A DNA stretch of 64,000 nt from Paenibacillus sp. MBLB1832. Its GTDB lineage: Bacteria; Bacillota; Bacilli; Paenibacillales; NBRC-103111. Positions 17,749 to 27,000 of this stretch are shown piece after piece. Positions within the stretch are counted from its first letter, which is position 1. Every line of letters begins with the position of its first letter. The notes beneath the pieces are model-generated. The model was not told the origin of the DNA, did not search any database, and was given only the letters and a program-made list of their open reading frames with translations. The DNA lies in the NCBI RefSeq assembly GCF_032271945.1, contig NZ_CP130319.1, positions 3,181,001-3,245,000 of the forward strand, written 5' to 3'. Made by a program: the position numbers and the translations under genes.

Positions 17749-18927
17749 TTAGTCCGAACGCAATGCGTCTATTGGACGTAATTTGGATGCTTTGTTCGCT
17801 GGGTAGAGACCGAAAATAACACCAACCAGCACAGAAAATAAGAAGGAATAGAGTCCTACGTCAAAAGAAAGACTAGTCGTCTGTTTCGGGCTGAAGTAAG
17901 GTAGCGCATAGGAGAAGCCAATCCCTAACAGCAATCCGATTAATCCGCCCATACCGCTGATGACAACCGCTTCAACCAGGAATTGCAGCAAAATATTACG
18001 GCGCTTCGCACCAATTGATTTGCGAATCCCAATCTCTCGCGTACGTTCACTGACGGTAACTAACATGATATTCATAATTCCGATGCCTCCAACGAGGAGG
18101 GAAATTAAGGCAACCGCCACTAATTGATTCGTAAGCGTGTTCGTCGCTTCAGTCCGTGCTTTTAGCAGTTCATCCTGATTCGTAAGAACGAACCCTGTAT
18201 CGCTTTTGAACTTGTACGTCAGGTAGGACTTCATCGTTTCTTGCGCGGTGTAAATATCGTCCTTCGTCGGTGCTTCCACGTACGTTGTCCGAATTTGCCC
18301 TAGTTTGAACTGACGTCTCGCTGATTCCAACGGTACGATGACTGAACTATCCACGGAGGCCCCGCCGATGTTAGACCCCTTCTCTTTCAGCGTTCCAATA
18401 ATATTGAAAACGACACCATCAATGTTGATCGATTCGCCTACTGGATCTAACGTGTTAAAGAACTTCTTAGCGACTTCGCTGCCGAGAATGGCCACATTTG
18501 ATCGAAATTCCAGATCGGTAGGTGACAGATTTCGTCCTTTATCGATCTTAGCTTTAATAATATCGAAATAACGATCATTCGTACCGATGACATTGTATTT
18601 TTCCTGCGTTCGATCGTATTTAATATTGGAGCCGTTCTTCGTCATCGTCGGTGCAATGGATTTGAATTCAGGGAAGTTCTCGAAATTCATGAGATCATCA
18701 TAATTCAATTGTGTTGCGCGTCCATTCCCCGTCGCCGTCACAACGAGCAGATTCGTCCCCATATTCTCATATTGCTTGGCAATTTGTTCGGAAGTTCCTT
18801 GACCGATCGAGACCAGCGTCACGACCGAGCTCACGCCAATGATCACGCCGAGCATGGTCAGGAATGTACGCAATGGACTTGAAATGATCGTCCGCAGCGA
18901 CATCCGAATCAGTTCACTTAGTTTCAT
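17749..18927 (-). CDS. ABC transporter permease, MacB/YknZ-like
   Basis: 392 residues with the MacB-type layout: one N-terminal membrane helix (SPLRTFLTMLGVIIGVSSVVTLVSIG), a large extracellular MacB_PCD domain (about 45-260), and three C-terminal helices of the FtsX domain (LLVGGIGIMNIMLVTVSERTREIGIRKS is diagnostic). It pairs with the ATPase and the HlyD-like adaptor of the same operon as a mechanotransmission-type exporter, like B. subtilis YknXYZ, which protects against the SdpC toxin. The start overlaps the ATPase stop by 4 bp (ATGA). The substrate is unknown. Confidence 0.93.
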   Translation of the reverse strand: MKLSELIRMSLRTIISSPLRTFLTMLGVIIGVSSVVTLVSIGQGTSEQIAKQYENMGTNLLVVTATGNGRATQLNYDDLMNFENFPEFKSIAPTMTKNGSNIKYDRTQEKYNVIGTNDRYFDIIKAKIDKGRNLSPTDLEFRSNVAILGSEVAKKFFNTLDPVGESINIDGVVFNIIGTLKEKGSNIGGASVDSSVIVPLESARRQFKLGQIRTTYVEAPTKDDIYTAQETMKSYLTYKFKSDTGFVLTNQDELLKARTEATNTLTNQLVAVALISLLVGGIGIMNIMLVTVSERTREIGIRKSIGAKRRNILLQFLVEAVVISGMGGLIGLLLGIGFSYALPYFSPKQTTSLSFDVGLYSFLFSVLVGVIFGLYPANKASKLRPIDALRSD

Positions 18928-19643
18928 ACGCTCACCTCTTGCTGCTGGATATTGCGCTTCGAGCTATTGCGATAATCATCAATGATGACGCCGTCTCGGA
19001 GGGCAACAACCCTTTTCGCATTATCGGCAATATGATGATCGTGCGTAATCAAGACGATCGTGTTCCCTTGGGCGTTAAGTTGCAGGATGAGTTCCAGCAC
19101 TTCTTCCCCCGTCCGCGAATCCAAAGCCCCTGTCGGCTCATCGGCCAGGATCAAGGAAGGTGAAATCGCTAAGGCACGCGCAATCGCAACCCGCTGCTGC
19201 TGACCACCTGACAGCTCGCTCGGACGATGATGTCCGCGCTCGCCCATGCCGAGCATTTTCAGCATGTCATGCGCTCTCTGTTTCCGCTCTTTCTTCGAAA
19301 TGCCCGCATAGATCATCGGGAGTTCAACATTTTCCATGGCGGTTAAACGTGGCAGCAAATTAAACTGCTGGAAAATAAACCCGATCTTCTGATTCCTGAG
19401 CTCTGCTAACGCATTATCACTCATGTGCTCAGTAACGACACCATCTAAGGTGTAGCTGCCAGACGTGGGTACATCCAGCAGTCCGATTGTATTCATAAGC
19501 GTCGATTTGCCTGATCCACTGGGACCAATAATGGCTACGAAATCACCATCGGCAACAGAAAGCGATATATTACGCAAAATAGGAAGATCTTCCGCACCGC
19601 GTCGATAGGTTTTCGTAATGTCTTTCAGTTCAATGATATTCAA
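18924..19643 (-). CDS. ABC transporter ATP-binding protein, MacB/LolD/YknY-like
   Basis: 239 residues. Walker A GPSGSGKSTLMNTIGLLD, Q-loop FIFQQFNLLPRLTAMENVELP, signature LSGGQQQRVAIARAL and Walker B LILADEPTGALDS are typical of the MacB/LolD class. Two in-frame TTG starts are possible. I choose 19641-19643 because GGAG is nine bases away, while the TTG at 19647-19649 leaves only three. It overlaps the permease gene by 4 bp and follows the adaptor gene by 26 bp. Confidence 0.93.
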   Translation of the reverse strand: MNIIELKDITKTYRRGAEDLPILRNISLSVADGDFVAIIGPSGSGKSTLMNTIGLLDVPTSGSYTLDGVVTEHMSDNALAELRNQKIGFIFQQFNLLPRLTAMENVELPMIYAGISKKERKQRAHDMLKMLGMGERGHHRPSELSGGQQQRVAIARALAISPSLILADEPTGALDSRTGEEVLELILQLNAQGNTIVLITHDHHIADNAKRVVALRDGVIIDDYRNSSKRNIQQQEVSV

Positions 19644-19669
19644 CCGCAACAGCTCCTTTCCCGGGCGTA

Positions 19670-21418
19670 TTATCTGGCTCCGCCGCCACCGCCACCAGCA
19701 TTAGTCCGGGCGTTACCGCCGCCGTTGCCACCGTTACCGCCACCACCAGCGCCACCAGCTCCTCCTGCACCGCCGCCTTGGAAGCCTCCGCCTCCTCCGC
19801 CAAATCCGCCTGCGCCGCCGCCATTTTGTTGGAATTGTTGACGTAAACGATTGATTTCATCTTGACTTAAGTTTTGTTGTCTTTTTATTGCCTGAGGAAG
19901 AACAACTTTGTCCCCTTCTTTCAGACCTTCCGTAATTTCAATTTGTGTGGAAGAGCGAATCCCAATCTTCACTTCATGCTCGGTCTCATTCGTGCCATCC
20001 GCTTTCTTCAGCGTGACCGAACGTTTCCCCCGCGAAAGTTGCAGCGCCTCAGGCGGGATATAGAGCGCATCCTTTTTATCCTGAATCAAAATTTCGCCTG
20101 TTGCGGTCATCCCATATTTCAAGATATTATCTTTGTTCTCAGTCGCTAGAACAACATCATAGAACGTAACGCCATTCGTCGTTGTTCCTACCGTGGACAC
20201 TTGCGTCACTTCGGCTGGGAACGTCCGGCCGGGGAAGGAATCTACCTTAATCTCAGCTTTCATCCCGACTTTAATGTTCGGAAGATCCAGCTCATCCACT
20301 TGAACCGGCAATTGCATTTTCGCAAAGCTGGCAACAGCACCGAACTGCGTACCGCTCGGCACTTTCGTTCCGACACGGAACGAGCTTAAAATATCGTTCT
20401 TTTTGTTGACGAAGTCCGTTGAGAACACACCATCGAACGGTGCAACGATTTTCAACGAATCGACTTTATCTTGTGCTGCTGTGACTTTCAGTTTCTGACG
20501 CTCTAAAGCAGATTGTGCCGTCAGAATGCTGTCATCAAGCGTATCGTTCGCGAAGCTGGCAATGAGATCGCCTTTGCGGACAATGGCGCCAGTTTTGAAC
20601 GGAAGCGTGGAGATACTTCCTGTCGTCCCCGCAAGAACCGTCGCTACTTGGCTGTATTGAAGTGCGGCCTTTCCTTGTGAATCCGCTGTACGACCGCCAA
20701 TGGCAGCCGAGGCCATCACATTTTGTCCTGCATCCATGGAATTGTCGTTCGTAACTTGAATGTCGATGTCGACGAGTTTGCCGCCTTTTCCGTCCGATTT
20801 CGGATCTTTGGAAATGGCAGTAATCGTGCCCGTTTTGGTGATCATGAAGCCGTCTACAGTCAGATCGACAAGATCACCTTTATGTAATTGCGAAGCATCC
20901 TCCAGGAAGAACGGTAACGTCACCGTTAACTTGCTGGCATCGCCAATAGTCGCAATTTTGGTTGATTTATTGATGGTTGATCCCAGATCAACATTCGCAT
21001 ACGTCAGCTTGCCGCTGATCGGAGCGGTAACACCCATCAATCCCTTTTGCCCCTGAAGGGTATCCAAATCCTTGGTCATTTGCTCCAGCGTGAGCTTAGC
21101 ATCCTGAAGATCGTTCTCTAACGTCGAACTCGTAAGCTCGATAAGAACATCTCCCGCTTTGACCGCCTGGTTGCGCGTCAAGTGAATCGCCTTAATGTTC
21201 GCATTCTCTGTAGAAGTAATGGTTTGCGTATCCTTCGGTTCAAATTGCGCGGTGCCTGATACGGAGGAGCGAATATTCCCCTTTTTGACTTCGAAAGTGA
21301 CTTCTTTCGTTACTGCGGTTTTGGTTTTCTTCCCTTTTGCCATGTAAGCATAAGTCCCACCCGCACAAACGCAAATTGCAACTAGCACAATGAACCATTT
21401 ACTGCGAACCCATTTCAT
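19670..21418 (-). CDS. HlyD/YknX-like efflux adaptor with duplicated lipoyl region and glycine-rich tail
   Basis: 582 residues. One N-terminal membrane helix (about 8-26) anchors it outside the membrane. Two biotinyl-lipoyl-like halves are visible in tandem: one around IKAIHLTRNQAVKAGDVLIEL and APISGKLTYANVDLGS, the second around LPFKTGAIVRKGDLIASF and VAPFDGVFSTDFVNKKND. A beta-barrel and a membrane-proximal domain follow. The last ~60 residues are almost only Gly, Ala and Asn, low-complexity and exposed. It links the MacB-like permease to the envelope. The duplication makes it longer than B. subtilis YknX (about 380 residues). The start follows AAGGGGGAAGTATCAGA. Confidence 0.88.
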   Translation of the reverse strand: MKWVRSKWFIVLVAICVCAGGTYAYMAKGKKTKTAVTKEVTFEVKKGNIRSSVSGTAQFEPKDTQTITSTENANIKAIHLTRNQAVKAGDVLIELTSSTLENDLQDAKLTLEQMTKDLDTLQGQKGLMGVTAPISGKLTYANVDLGSTINKSTKIATIGDASKLTVTLPFFLEDASQLHKGDLVDLTVDGFMITKTGTITAISKDPKSDGKGGKLVDIDIQVTNDNSMDAGQNVMASAAIGGRTADSQGKAALQYSQVATVLAGTTGSISTLPFKTGAIVRKGDLIASFANDTLDDSILTAQSALERQKLKVTAAQDKVDSLKIVAPFDGVFSTDFVNKKNDILSSFRVGTKVPSGTQFGAVASFAKMQLPVQVDELDLPNIKVGMKAEIKVDSFPGRTFPAEVTQVSTVGTTTNGVTFYDVVLATENKDNILKYGMTATGEILIQDKKDALYIPPEALQLSRGKRSVTLKKADGTNETEHEVKIGIRSSTQIEITEGLKEGDKVVLPQAIKRQQNLSQDEINRLRQQFQQNGGGAGGFGGGGGGFQGGGAGGAGGAGGGGNGGNGGGNARTNAGGGGGGAR

Positions 21419-21447
21419 TCTGATACTTCCCCCTTAGCATGTTTACG

Positions 21448-22059
21448 CTATCTTCCTCTCGAAACAAGCAACTCCACGAGTTGTTGTTCCACACTTCCTC
21501 CCATGCCTCGCGGTTCAGGGATTGTAACTTCACTGTTCACTTGGTCTGACACGCCAGCTTCAATCTGTCGTTCAACCTTCCGCTTTCGTTCGAAAGCGTT
21601 TACAATTCGTTCCCTCTCCGCTTGCGAAAGCTTTTCCCGAGGTCTGTTCCTTCGTTCAGCCATTCGCTGCTTCATTTGTTTCGACTGTTCTTCCAGGTAA
21701 GCTCTCTGTTCCTCGGTCAGTGCAGCGATGATGTCTTTGCGTTCCGATTCGTCAATGCTTCCTTCTTCGATGCTTCTCCGAACAACGGGCAAAATAACAT
21801 GTGCCTGATCTGCTGTCAAAGCCAAGGAAGGCTGCCGATCCAACACGAGCAGTCCTTGGAAGAGCATGACTAACAGCATTTCTCTTTGATTTTGCACATC
21901 TTCCGTTGAAGGTTGCGATTGAAGAACGGCTTCCGTTACAGGCGCCTGCGGCATGATCGTGGCAGAAGCGTTAGAAAGCTCAGTCCGGTGTTGTTGACAA
22001 CTGGCTAGCAGAATGGCAGAGAGTGACATACTAAGCAAGATTGTGCGTGGAAAGCCCAA
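21448..22059 (-). CDS. Small predicted lipoprotein, unknown function
   Basis: About 203 residues. A short signal peptide ends in LLASC, with C21 as lipid anchor. The mature part is charged and helical, with a probable coiled-coil segment around EERKDIIAALTEEQRAYLEEQ and an Arg/Glu-rich stretch (QRMAERRNRPREKLSQAERER). I choose the TTG at 22057-22059 because GGAGG is eight bases away; the upstream GTG overlaps that ribosome site. It lies between the histidine kinase and the exporter adaptor, so it may act as a signal-sensing or accessory lipoprotein of the exporter. Confidence 0.65.
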   Translation of the reverse strand: MGFPRTILLSMSLSAILLASCQQHRTELSNASATIMPQAPVTEAVLQSQPSTEDVQNQREMLLVMLFQGLLVLDRQPSLALTADQAHVILPVVRRSIEEGSIDESERKDIIAALTEEQRAYLEEQSKQMKQRMAERRNRPREKLSQAERERIVNAFERKRKVERQIEAGVSDQVNSEVTIPEPRGMGGSVEQQLVELLVSRGR

Positions 22060-22150
22060 CCTGAGCACCTCCTCTAAACCCGTCCATCATTCTCAGAATA
22101 GGGGAGAATTGTGAATGATGTATGAATTAATTGTGTCTAAAATGTGAAAA

Positions 22151-23614
22151 TTACAGAAGATTTTGAGGAATCCTCGGAAAAATCAAATGAAACTCGGTTC
22201 CCTCTCCCAATCGACTTCGTGCCCCGATCGTACCTTGCATCCCCGTAACCAAATGTTTGACAATGGTCAGACCAAGTCCCGTTCCTGACATCTCATCTGA
22301 CTTGAACGTCCGAGCTTCATCGCCTTTATAGAAACGGTCCCAAATTCGCGCTAATTCTTCCTCGTTCATACCTGTTCCCGTGTCACGCATATAGAGATGT
22401 ACGTCCCTCTCATGCTCCTCTACGGCGAACGTCAGTGTTCCGCCGCTAGCAGTGAATTTCAATGAATTCGAAATCAGATTATGAATAATTTGGGTAAAAC
22501 GGTCGGGATCCAATAGCACTAGAGCCTCTCTCGTTTGAGGACTTGGCGCAATCAAATGTAAACTGATTTGCTTCTCGGCAATCGCAGGCTTCAAGAGTTC
22601 AAGTGAGTCCTCCAACAAATCCATGATGGCAACAGGCCGCACGCGATACACATCTCCGCCATTTTGAATTTGCGCAAGATCGAGCAAATCTGAAACTAAC
22701 CGCTGCAAGCGCTGCACTTCTTGATCACAAATCCGCAAATAATGCGGGTACTTCTCCTGCGGAATGATGCCATCATTCATCGCCACAATGAATCCGCGCA
22801 ATGCTGTTAGCGGAGAGCGCAGCTCGTGGGAAACGTTGGCAAGAAACTCCTGCCGCGTTCCCTCCCACTCCTCAAGCTTGTCCACCATAAAGTTGAAGCT
22901 GGTTGCCAGCTGTCCGACTTCATCTTGGGAAGTGACAGGTACTCGCGTCGTGAAATTGCCGTGGGCAAGCTCGAGCGCAGCGCGATTCATTTGTTGCAAG
23001 GGGCCTGCTAACTTGCGGGACAAGACGAATAGGATGATGCCTACGGCGACAAGCGAGAATAGCAGCGGCAGTAAAATATTCAATCGAACAGCCGTAATGA
23101 CCTCGCGAATATCACCAGCTGGAAAATGCAGCATGATCACCATCGGCTGATTGTCCAGCTGATAAGGTGCGTAAAAGACAAATAAGTTGCGGCTGCCGTC
23201 GGACGACTCCACCGTAACCATGCTGTGCCCCGTATGCCCGTGCAAGCCATCGATAAATAAGCCATCCATCGGCTTCGGGATCGCTTTGCCTTCATTATCG
23301 GAGGAGCCATTCGTAATGGATCCTTTGTCATCTACTAGCCAAACTTGACCATTGATGCTTCTGGCCAAAATCCGCACCGTATACTTCAGCTCACGTGTCG
23401 AGATCGTACCGTCTTGAACGGAATTTAACAAGCGAATGATTTCCGTGTTTCGGGTCTCTAGCAGTTCAATCTTATCCTTGTAGAACAAATCCGTGAAATA
23501 ATAATTCCAGAAAACGAAAAGTCCGACGAAAAAAAGCACGCACGTCGCGAGGAAGGACAGAAACATTTTAATATATAAACTGTTATAACGACCTAGCTTC
23601 CACCCCTCAAGCAT
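22151..23614 (-). CDS. Sensor histidine kinase, OmpR-system type
   Basis: 487 residues. Membrane helices span about 15-38 and 178-198, flanking an extracellular sensor of ~140 residues. A HAMP domain follows (RKLAGPLQQM). The phospho-accepting histidine is H263 in FLANVSHELRSPLTALRG. The HATPase domain has N-box IHNLISNSLKF, DTGTGMNEEEL and GTGLGLTIVKHLV. The start ATG follows GAGGTGACCAGCA and overlaps the regulator stop by 8 bp. It presumably phosphorylates that regulator and controls the downstream lipoprotein and exporter genes. Confidence 0.95.
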   Translation of the reverse strand: MLEGWKLGRYNSLYIKMFLSFLATCVLFFVGLFVFWNYYFTDLFYKDKIELLETRNTEIIRLLNSVQDGTISTRELKYTVRILARSINGQVWLVDDKGSITNGSSDNEGKAIPKPMDGLFIDGLHGHTGHSMVTVESSDGSRNLFVFYAPYQLDNQPMVIMLHFPAGDIREVITAVRLNILLPLLFSLVAVGIILFVLSRKLAGPLQQMNRAALELAHGNFTTRVPVTSQDEVGQLATSFNFMVDKLEEWEGTRQEFLANVSHELRSPLTALRGFIVAMNDGIIPQEKYPHYLRICDQEVQRLQRLVSDLLDLAQIQNGGDVYRVRPVAIMDLLEDSLELLKPAIAEKQISLHLIAPSPQTREALVLLDPDRFTQIIHNLISNSLKFTASGGTLTFAVEEHERDVHLYMRDTGTGMNEEELARIWDRFYKGDEARTFKSDEMSGTGLGLTIVKHLVTGMQGTIGARSRLGEGTEFHLIFPRIPQNLL

Positions 23615-24335
23615 TGCTGGTCACCTCAAAGGAGTATCCGATGCCCCATAACGTTTGAATGTTCCAAGAATCGTGCTGGCCGAGCTTCTTGCGGAGGTTT
23701 TTCACATGGGCATCCACGGTTCGTGTTCCCCCCGTAAAATCAAAGTTCCACACATAACCCAGCAGATCCTCGCGTGAGAAGACACGGCTCGGGTTGCTCA
23801 TCAAGAAGAACAGCAATTCAATCTCTTTCGGCGTTAATTCAATGCGGGCACCGTCAACCGTAACCCGATATTGCTCCAAATCGATCACAATATTGGCGAT
23901 TTCCAGCCATTTGCGGCTCGAGCTCTGCGGTTGCGTGGTTTCGGCAGGAGGTTGCACCGTCCGGCGAAGCACAGCTTTGATTCGAGCAATCAGTTCATTC
24001 GGGTCAAATGGTTTGACCATGTAATCATCAACGCCTAAGTTGAACCCTCTCAATTTATCGAGGGATTCCCCTTTGGCTGTCAGGAAAATGATCGGCGTAT
24101 GGTGATATGGGCTATCCATTTTGCGAATTTGTTCGCACAGCTCGTAACCCGAGTAATCGGGCAGCATGATGTCCAGCAGCACGAGCAGCGGTCTTTCCGC
24201 CATAATCGTCCGCAGCACATCAGCGCCGCGATAAAGTTGAATCGCTTCGAAATTTGCGTGCTCCAGGTACAGCTTAACGACCTCTGAAATATTTCGTTCA
24301 TCTTCTACGACTAGAATTTTGCCTTCTGAACTCAT
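23607..24335 (-). CDS. OmpR/PhoB-family response regulator
   Basis: 242 residues. The receiver has the acidic pair E11-D12, phosphoacceptor D55 in LLDIMLPD, T and K in FLTAKG and VDDYMVKPF. A winged-helix DNA-binding domain follows (about 140-240) with ELTPKEIELLFFLM and TRTVDAHVKNLRKKL. The start overlaps the DUF309 gene by 4 bp and the stop overlaps the kinase gene by 8 bp. These three genes are therefore tightly coupled. Confidence 0.96.
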   Translation of the reverse strand: MSSEGKILVVEDERNISEVVKLYLEHANFEAIQLYRGADVLRTIMAERPLLVLLDIMLPDYSGYELCEQIRKMDSPYHHTPIIFLTAKGESLDKLRGFNLGVDDYMVKPFDPNELIARIKAVLRRTVQPPAETTQPQSSSRKWLEIANIVIDLEQYRVTVDGARIELTPKEIELLFFLMSNPSRVFSREDLLGYVWNFDFTGGTRTVDAHVKNLRKKLGQHDSWNIQTLWGIGYSFEVTSNA

Positions 24336-24865
24336 TTAGAACTCCCTCCTGCCTTTCGCATCGCTTGTTGTCTCGCTCTTTCCTCAATGACCTCCGTACG
24401 GTCACGACGTGTATGTTTCAGGGTAAGCATCTCGTTGTCCATCTGACTGGGGGCTTCCCAGGTAAGACCTTGTTCAGCACAAATAGCCAGGCAAGCTTCG
24501 ATCAGTTCATCATCGACAATCGGTAAATTCATATCCTTAAACTGATAGTTCTCACCTTCTATGGCTTCTATGACTTGTGAGATGCGGTCTCGCAGCTCCT
24601 CATCCTGCAAGCCTAAGGAATGCACATCCTCGTGCTTCAGATTGCGAAGGGCGCTGCGCAGCATTTTCACCGCTCCTGCTACATTTCCTCTTCGGCTGTG
24701 ATACAGTCCGACCGCAATCTGGATCAAACCGACATACGTCGGTTTGCGCGGATCGTCGGGGTGCTCCTTCCAAAATTCCTCCATCACTTCATGACATTCG
24801 AAATAATCACGCTCACCGTGAAAGTAACATAAATATGAGATATACGCCTCTGGATACTGTGTCAT
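24332..24865 (-). CDS. DUF309 domain protein (YpuF-like)
   Basis: 177 residues. The DUF309 core reads YFHGERDYFECHEVMEEFWKE, then KPTYVGLIQIAVGLYHSRRGNVAGA, a helical fold with a conserved H-E-x-x-E metal-site-like pattern. The biochemical role is unknown in the family. I start at the ATG 24863-24865 because GAGGAG lies nine bases before it; an upstream in-frame TTG lacks a site. It is the first gene of the operon leading into the two-component system and the exporter. Confidence 0.85.
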   Translation of the reverse strand: MTQYPEAYISYLCYFHGERDYFECHEVMEEFWKEHPDDPRKPTYVGLIQIAVGLYHSRRGNVAGAVKMLRSALRNLKHEDVHSLGLQDEELRDRISQVIEAIEGENYQFKDMNLPIVDDELIEACLAICAEQGLTWEAPSQMDNEMLTLKHTRRDRTEVIEERARQQAMRKAGGSSK

Positions 24866-25043
24866 CGAACTGCTCCTCACCCTGCTAAAATCACGGTACA
24901 ACCCATCTCTATCATGTTACTAAAAAGTCACGTCATCGTCCAACTTCGCTCAGCTATCCATGAACTACCAAGTCTCCGAGAACGCAACCATTCTATCACT
25001 TCTTGCGTCCAATAGAGTAGCTTACTAGAAAGAGGCTGAAGCG

Positions 25044-26966
25044 ATGAAAATAGGAAAATGGCTACTTTGTTCTTCATTAGTGTTTGCAATGACGGTTCCC
25101 GCTACGGTTTCAGCAGCGAATGCAAATCCCTCGGGCGCTGACAAAACGACAAAATACCGCGTCTATCAGTACAATCAAGTGTTGATGGAATTCGCTGCTT
25201 ATGGACAAGCCGAAGCGTATGCAAGAGGCTACTCTAACAGTCACGTGGAGGAAATCGGCTCCCGCACATGGGTATGGAACAATCTACCGCGCTATCAAGT
25301 GTACCAGCAAGATGTGACGCTGCCCGAGTGGCAATTCGCGACATTGAACGAAGCCATTGCGGAAGCCAAGAAATGGTCCAATGCAAGTGTGCGCGATTTG
25401 CAATCGACGGGCTGGGTGTGGAACAATTACCCCCGTTATCAACTTTACCAAAATGAGATTTCCCTCGAGGGCTGGAAGTTTACAAGTCTGACCGATGCGA
25501 TCAATGAAGCCAAACGATGGGGCAATGCCCATATTATCGATTTGGGGACCAATCAGTGGATTTGGGACAATCTAACCCCAGATGCCAAGCAAGCTAACCG
25601 TGAAGGCACGGTTACGTATCAAGTGTACCAAGGCACCTATACGGCGCCCAATTGGGGATTTGCCTCGTTAGAGGACGCCATTCACGAGGCGCTCGGATGG
25701 GGAAATTCAACCGTCGTGAATATCAACACGAAGCAAACCGTTTACAGTAATCTTAAAACATATAAAGTGTATCAAAACGATACGTTTCTGCAGGAATTTG
25801 TCTCCATCGATGATGCGATTCGGTATGGACAGCTGTGGGGTCATAGCTCGATCTACCGCGATGGTCGGAAAATTTGGAACAACTACGCTTCCTATCAAGT
25901 CTTTCAAAGTACGAACCTAATTGGTGAATTCCGGACCTTGCCAGAAGCATTAGCCTACGGCAAACAATACAGCAATGCCTCTGTTCAAACACTGGAACAC
26001 CGCATCCTGTGGGACAATTTCAAAAAATTGCAAGTCTGGGGTTGGAATGGCGTATCAAGCGGAGACACGATCAAATCACAGGTCGCCAATACGATCGGGT
26101 TGGATGTGGATTCACCTACGTATTTCGAACTCGCTGACGCCAGCGGGAATCTGAAAGATACATCGAATGCGGATACCGTGAAATGGTTGAAAAATAACGG
26201 CAAAACCGTTTATCCGCTCGTGAGCAATCAGTTTAACGCATCCTTAACAACACAGTTTCTTGCCAATGCGTCTGCACAAGACCTGTTCATTACAAAGCTA
26301 GTTGACCGCTCCGTTCAATTGGGCGTCCCTGGCATCAACGTGGACTTCGAAAGCCTCGCTGGCAGTGACCGCAATGCGTTCACGGCTTTCATCTCCAAGC
26401 TGACGATTTACGCGCATGCCAAAGGGCTTACGATTTCCATCGATTTACCGCGCGGGAGCGTAAAATGGAATCATTTGTCTGCCTTTGACCATGAAAAGCT
26501 GGGCGCACTCGTCGATTATATCGTGATCATGTCGTATGATCAGTATTGGCGCGGCAGCACCTCAGCCGGTTCCGTATCAGGCTTGCCCTGGTCGGACGGC
26601 GGCATTCAGGAGTTCCTCTCCTACGGGGTTCCGCGGGATAAAATCATTCTGGGCATTCCTTACTATGTACGTGAATGGCAGTTGGACGCGAGCGGCGCGT
26701 TGCTCAGCAATCGCACCGTCTTGATGAAAGATATTCCGGCGCTCATCGCCTCCAAGCAAACCACACAAACATGGGATAACGAGTTCGGTCAATACCGTAT
26801 TTCCTATCAAGAGAATGGCTCGACCTATGTCTTCTGGCTTGAGGATGCTGCAACCGTGAAGGCGCGGCTGGCGATCGCCAAGAAGTATGACATCGCTGGC
26901 GTTGCCGCCTGGCGATTAGGTTACGATCAAGCGGATCTCTGGCAGATAATTCTCCAGAACAAATAG
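25044..26966 (+). CDS. Secreted GH18-family glycosyl hydrolase with six N-terminal repeats
   Basis: 640 residues. Signal peptide 1-24 (VSA). Residues about 37-330 contain six tandem repeats of ~45-50 residues with the frame YQVYQ, an EF or WxF turn, an AI/EAxxxA helix, a NAxV strand and W-x-N. The last ~300 residues form a GH18 TIM barrel: LGVPGINVDFES holds the conserved D434 and E436 of the catalytic motif, and VDYIVIMSYDQYW and ILGIPYYVREW are typical of YaaH/YvbX-like members. Such enzymes act on chitin-like or peptidoglycan-like polymers at the cell surface or on spores. The start follows AAGAGGCTGAAGCG. A strong bidirectional terminator follows. Confidence 0.88.
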   Translation: MKIGKWLLCSSLVFAMTVPATVSAANANPSGADKTTKYRVYQYNQVLMEFAAYGQAEAYARGYSNSHVEEIGSRTWVWNNLPRYQVYQQDVTLPEWQFATLNEAIAEAKKWSNASVRDLQSTGWVWNNYPRYQLYQNEISLEGWKFTSLTDAINEAKRWGNAHIIDLGTNQWIWDNLTPDAKQANREGTVTYQVYQGTYTAPNWGFASLEDAIHEALGWGNSTVVNINTKQTVYSNLKTYKVYQNDTFLQEFVSIDDAIRYGQLWGHSSIYRDGRKIWNNYASYQVFQSTNLIGEFRTLPEALAYGKQYSNASVQTLEHRILWDNFKKLQVWGWNGVSSGDTIKSQVANTIGLDVDSPTYFELADASGNLKDTSNADTVKWLKNNGKTVYPLVSNQFNASLTTQFLANASAQDLFITKLVDRSVQLGVPGINVDFESLAGSDRNAFTAFISKLTIYAHAKGLTISIDLPRGSVKWNHLSAFDHEKLGALVDYIVIMSYDQYWRGSTSAGSVSGLPWSDGGIQEFLSYGVPRDKIILGIPYYVREWQLDASGALLSNRTVLMKDIPALIASKQTTQTWDNEFGQYRISYQENGSTYVFWLEDAATVKARLAIAKKYDIAGVAAWRLGYDQADLWQIILQNK

Positions 26967-27000
26967 GAAAAAGGCTCGGGCAGCTCCCGAGCCTTTTTCC
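26967..27000. terminator. Bidirectional terminator between the GH18 and zinc-ribbon genes
   Basis: GGCTCGGG (26973-26980) pairs with CCCGAGCC (26986-26993). The hairpin is flanked by AAAAA and TTTTT, extending the stem to AAAAAGGCTCGGG with CCCGAGCCTTTTT. It ends both convergent transcripts. Confidence 0.93.

Noticed and set aside
19630..19860. Second protein in another frame of the glycine-rich tail
   Set aside because: It is the shifted reading of a GC-rich, repetitive end of the adaptor gene, with Ala/Val bias and no start signal.
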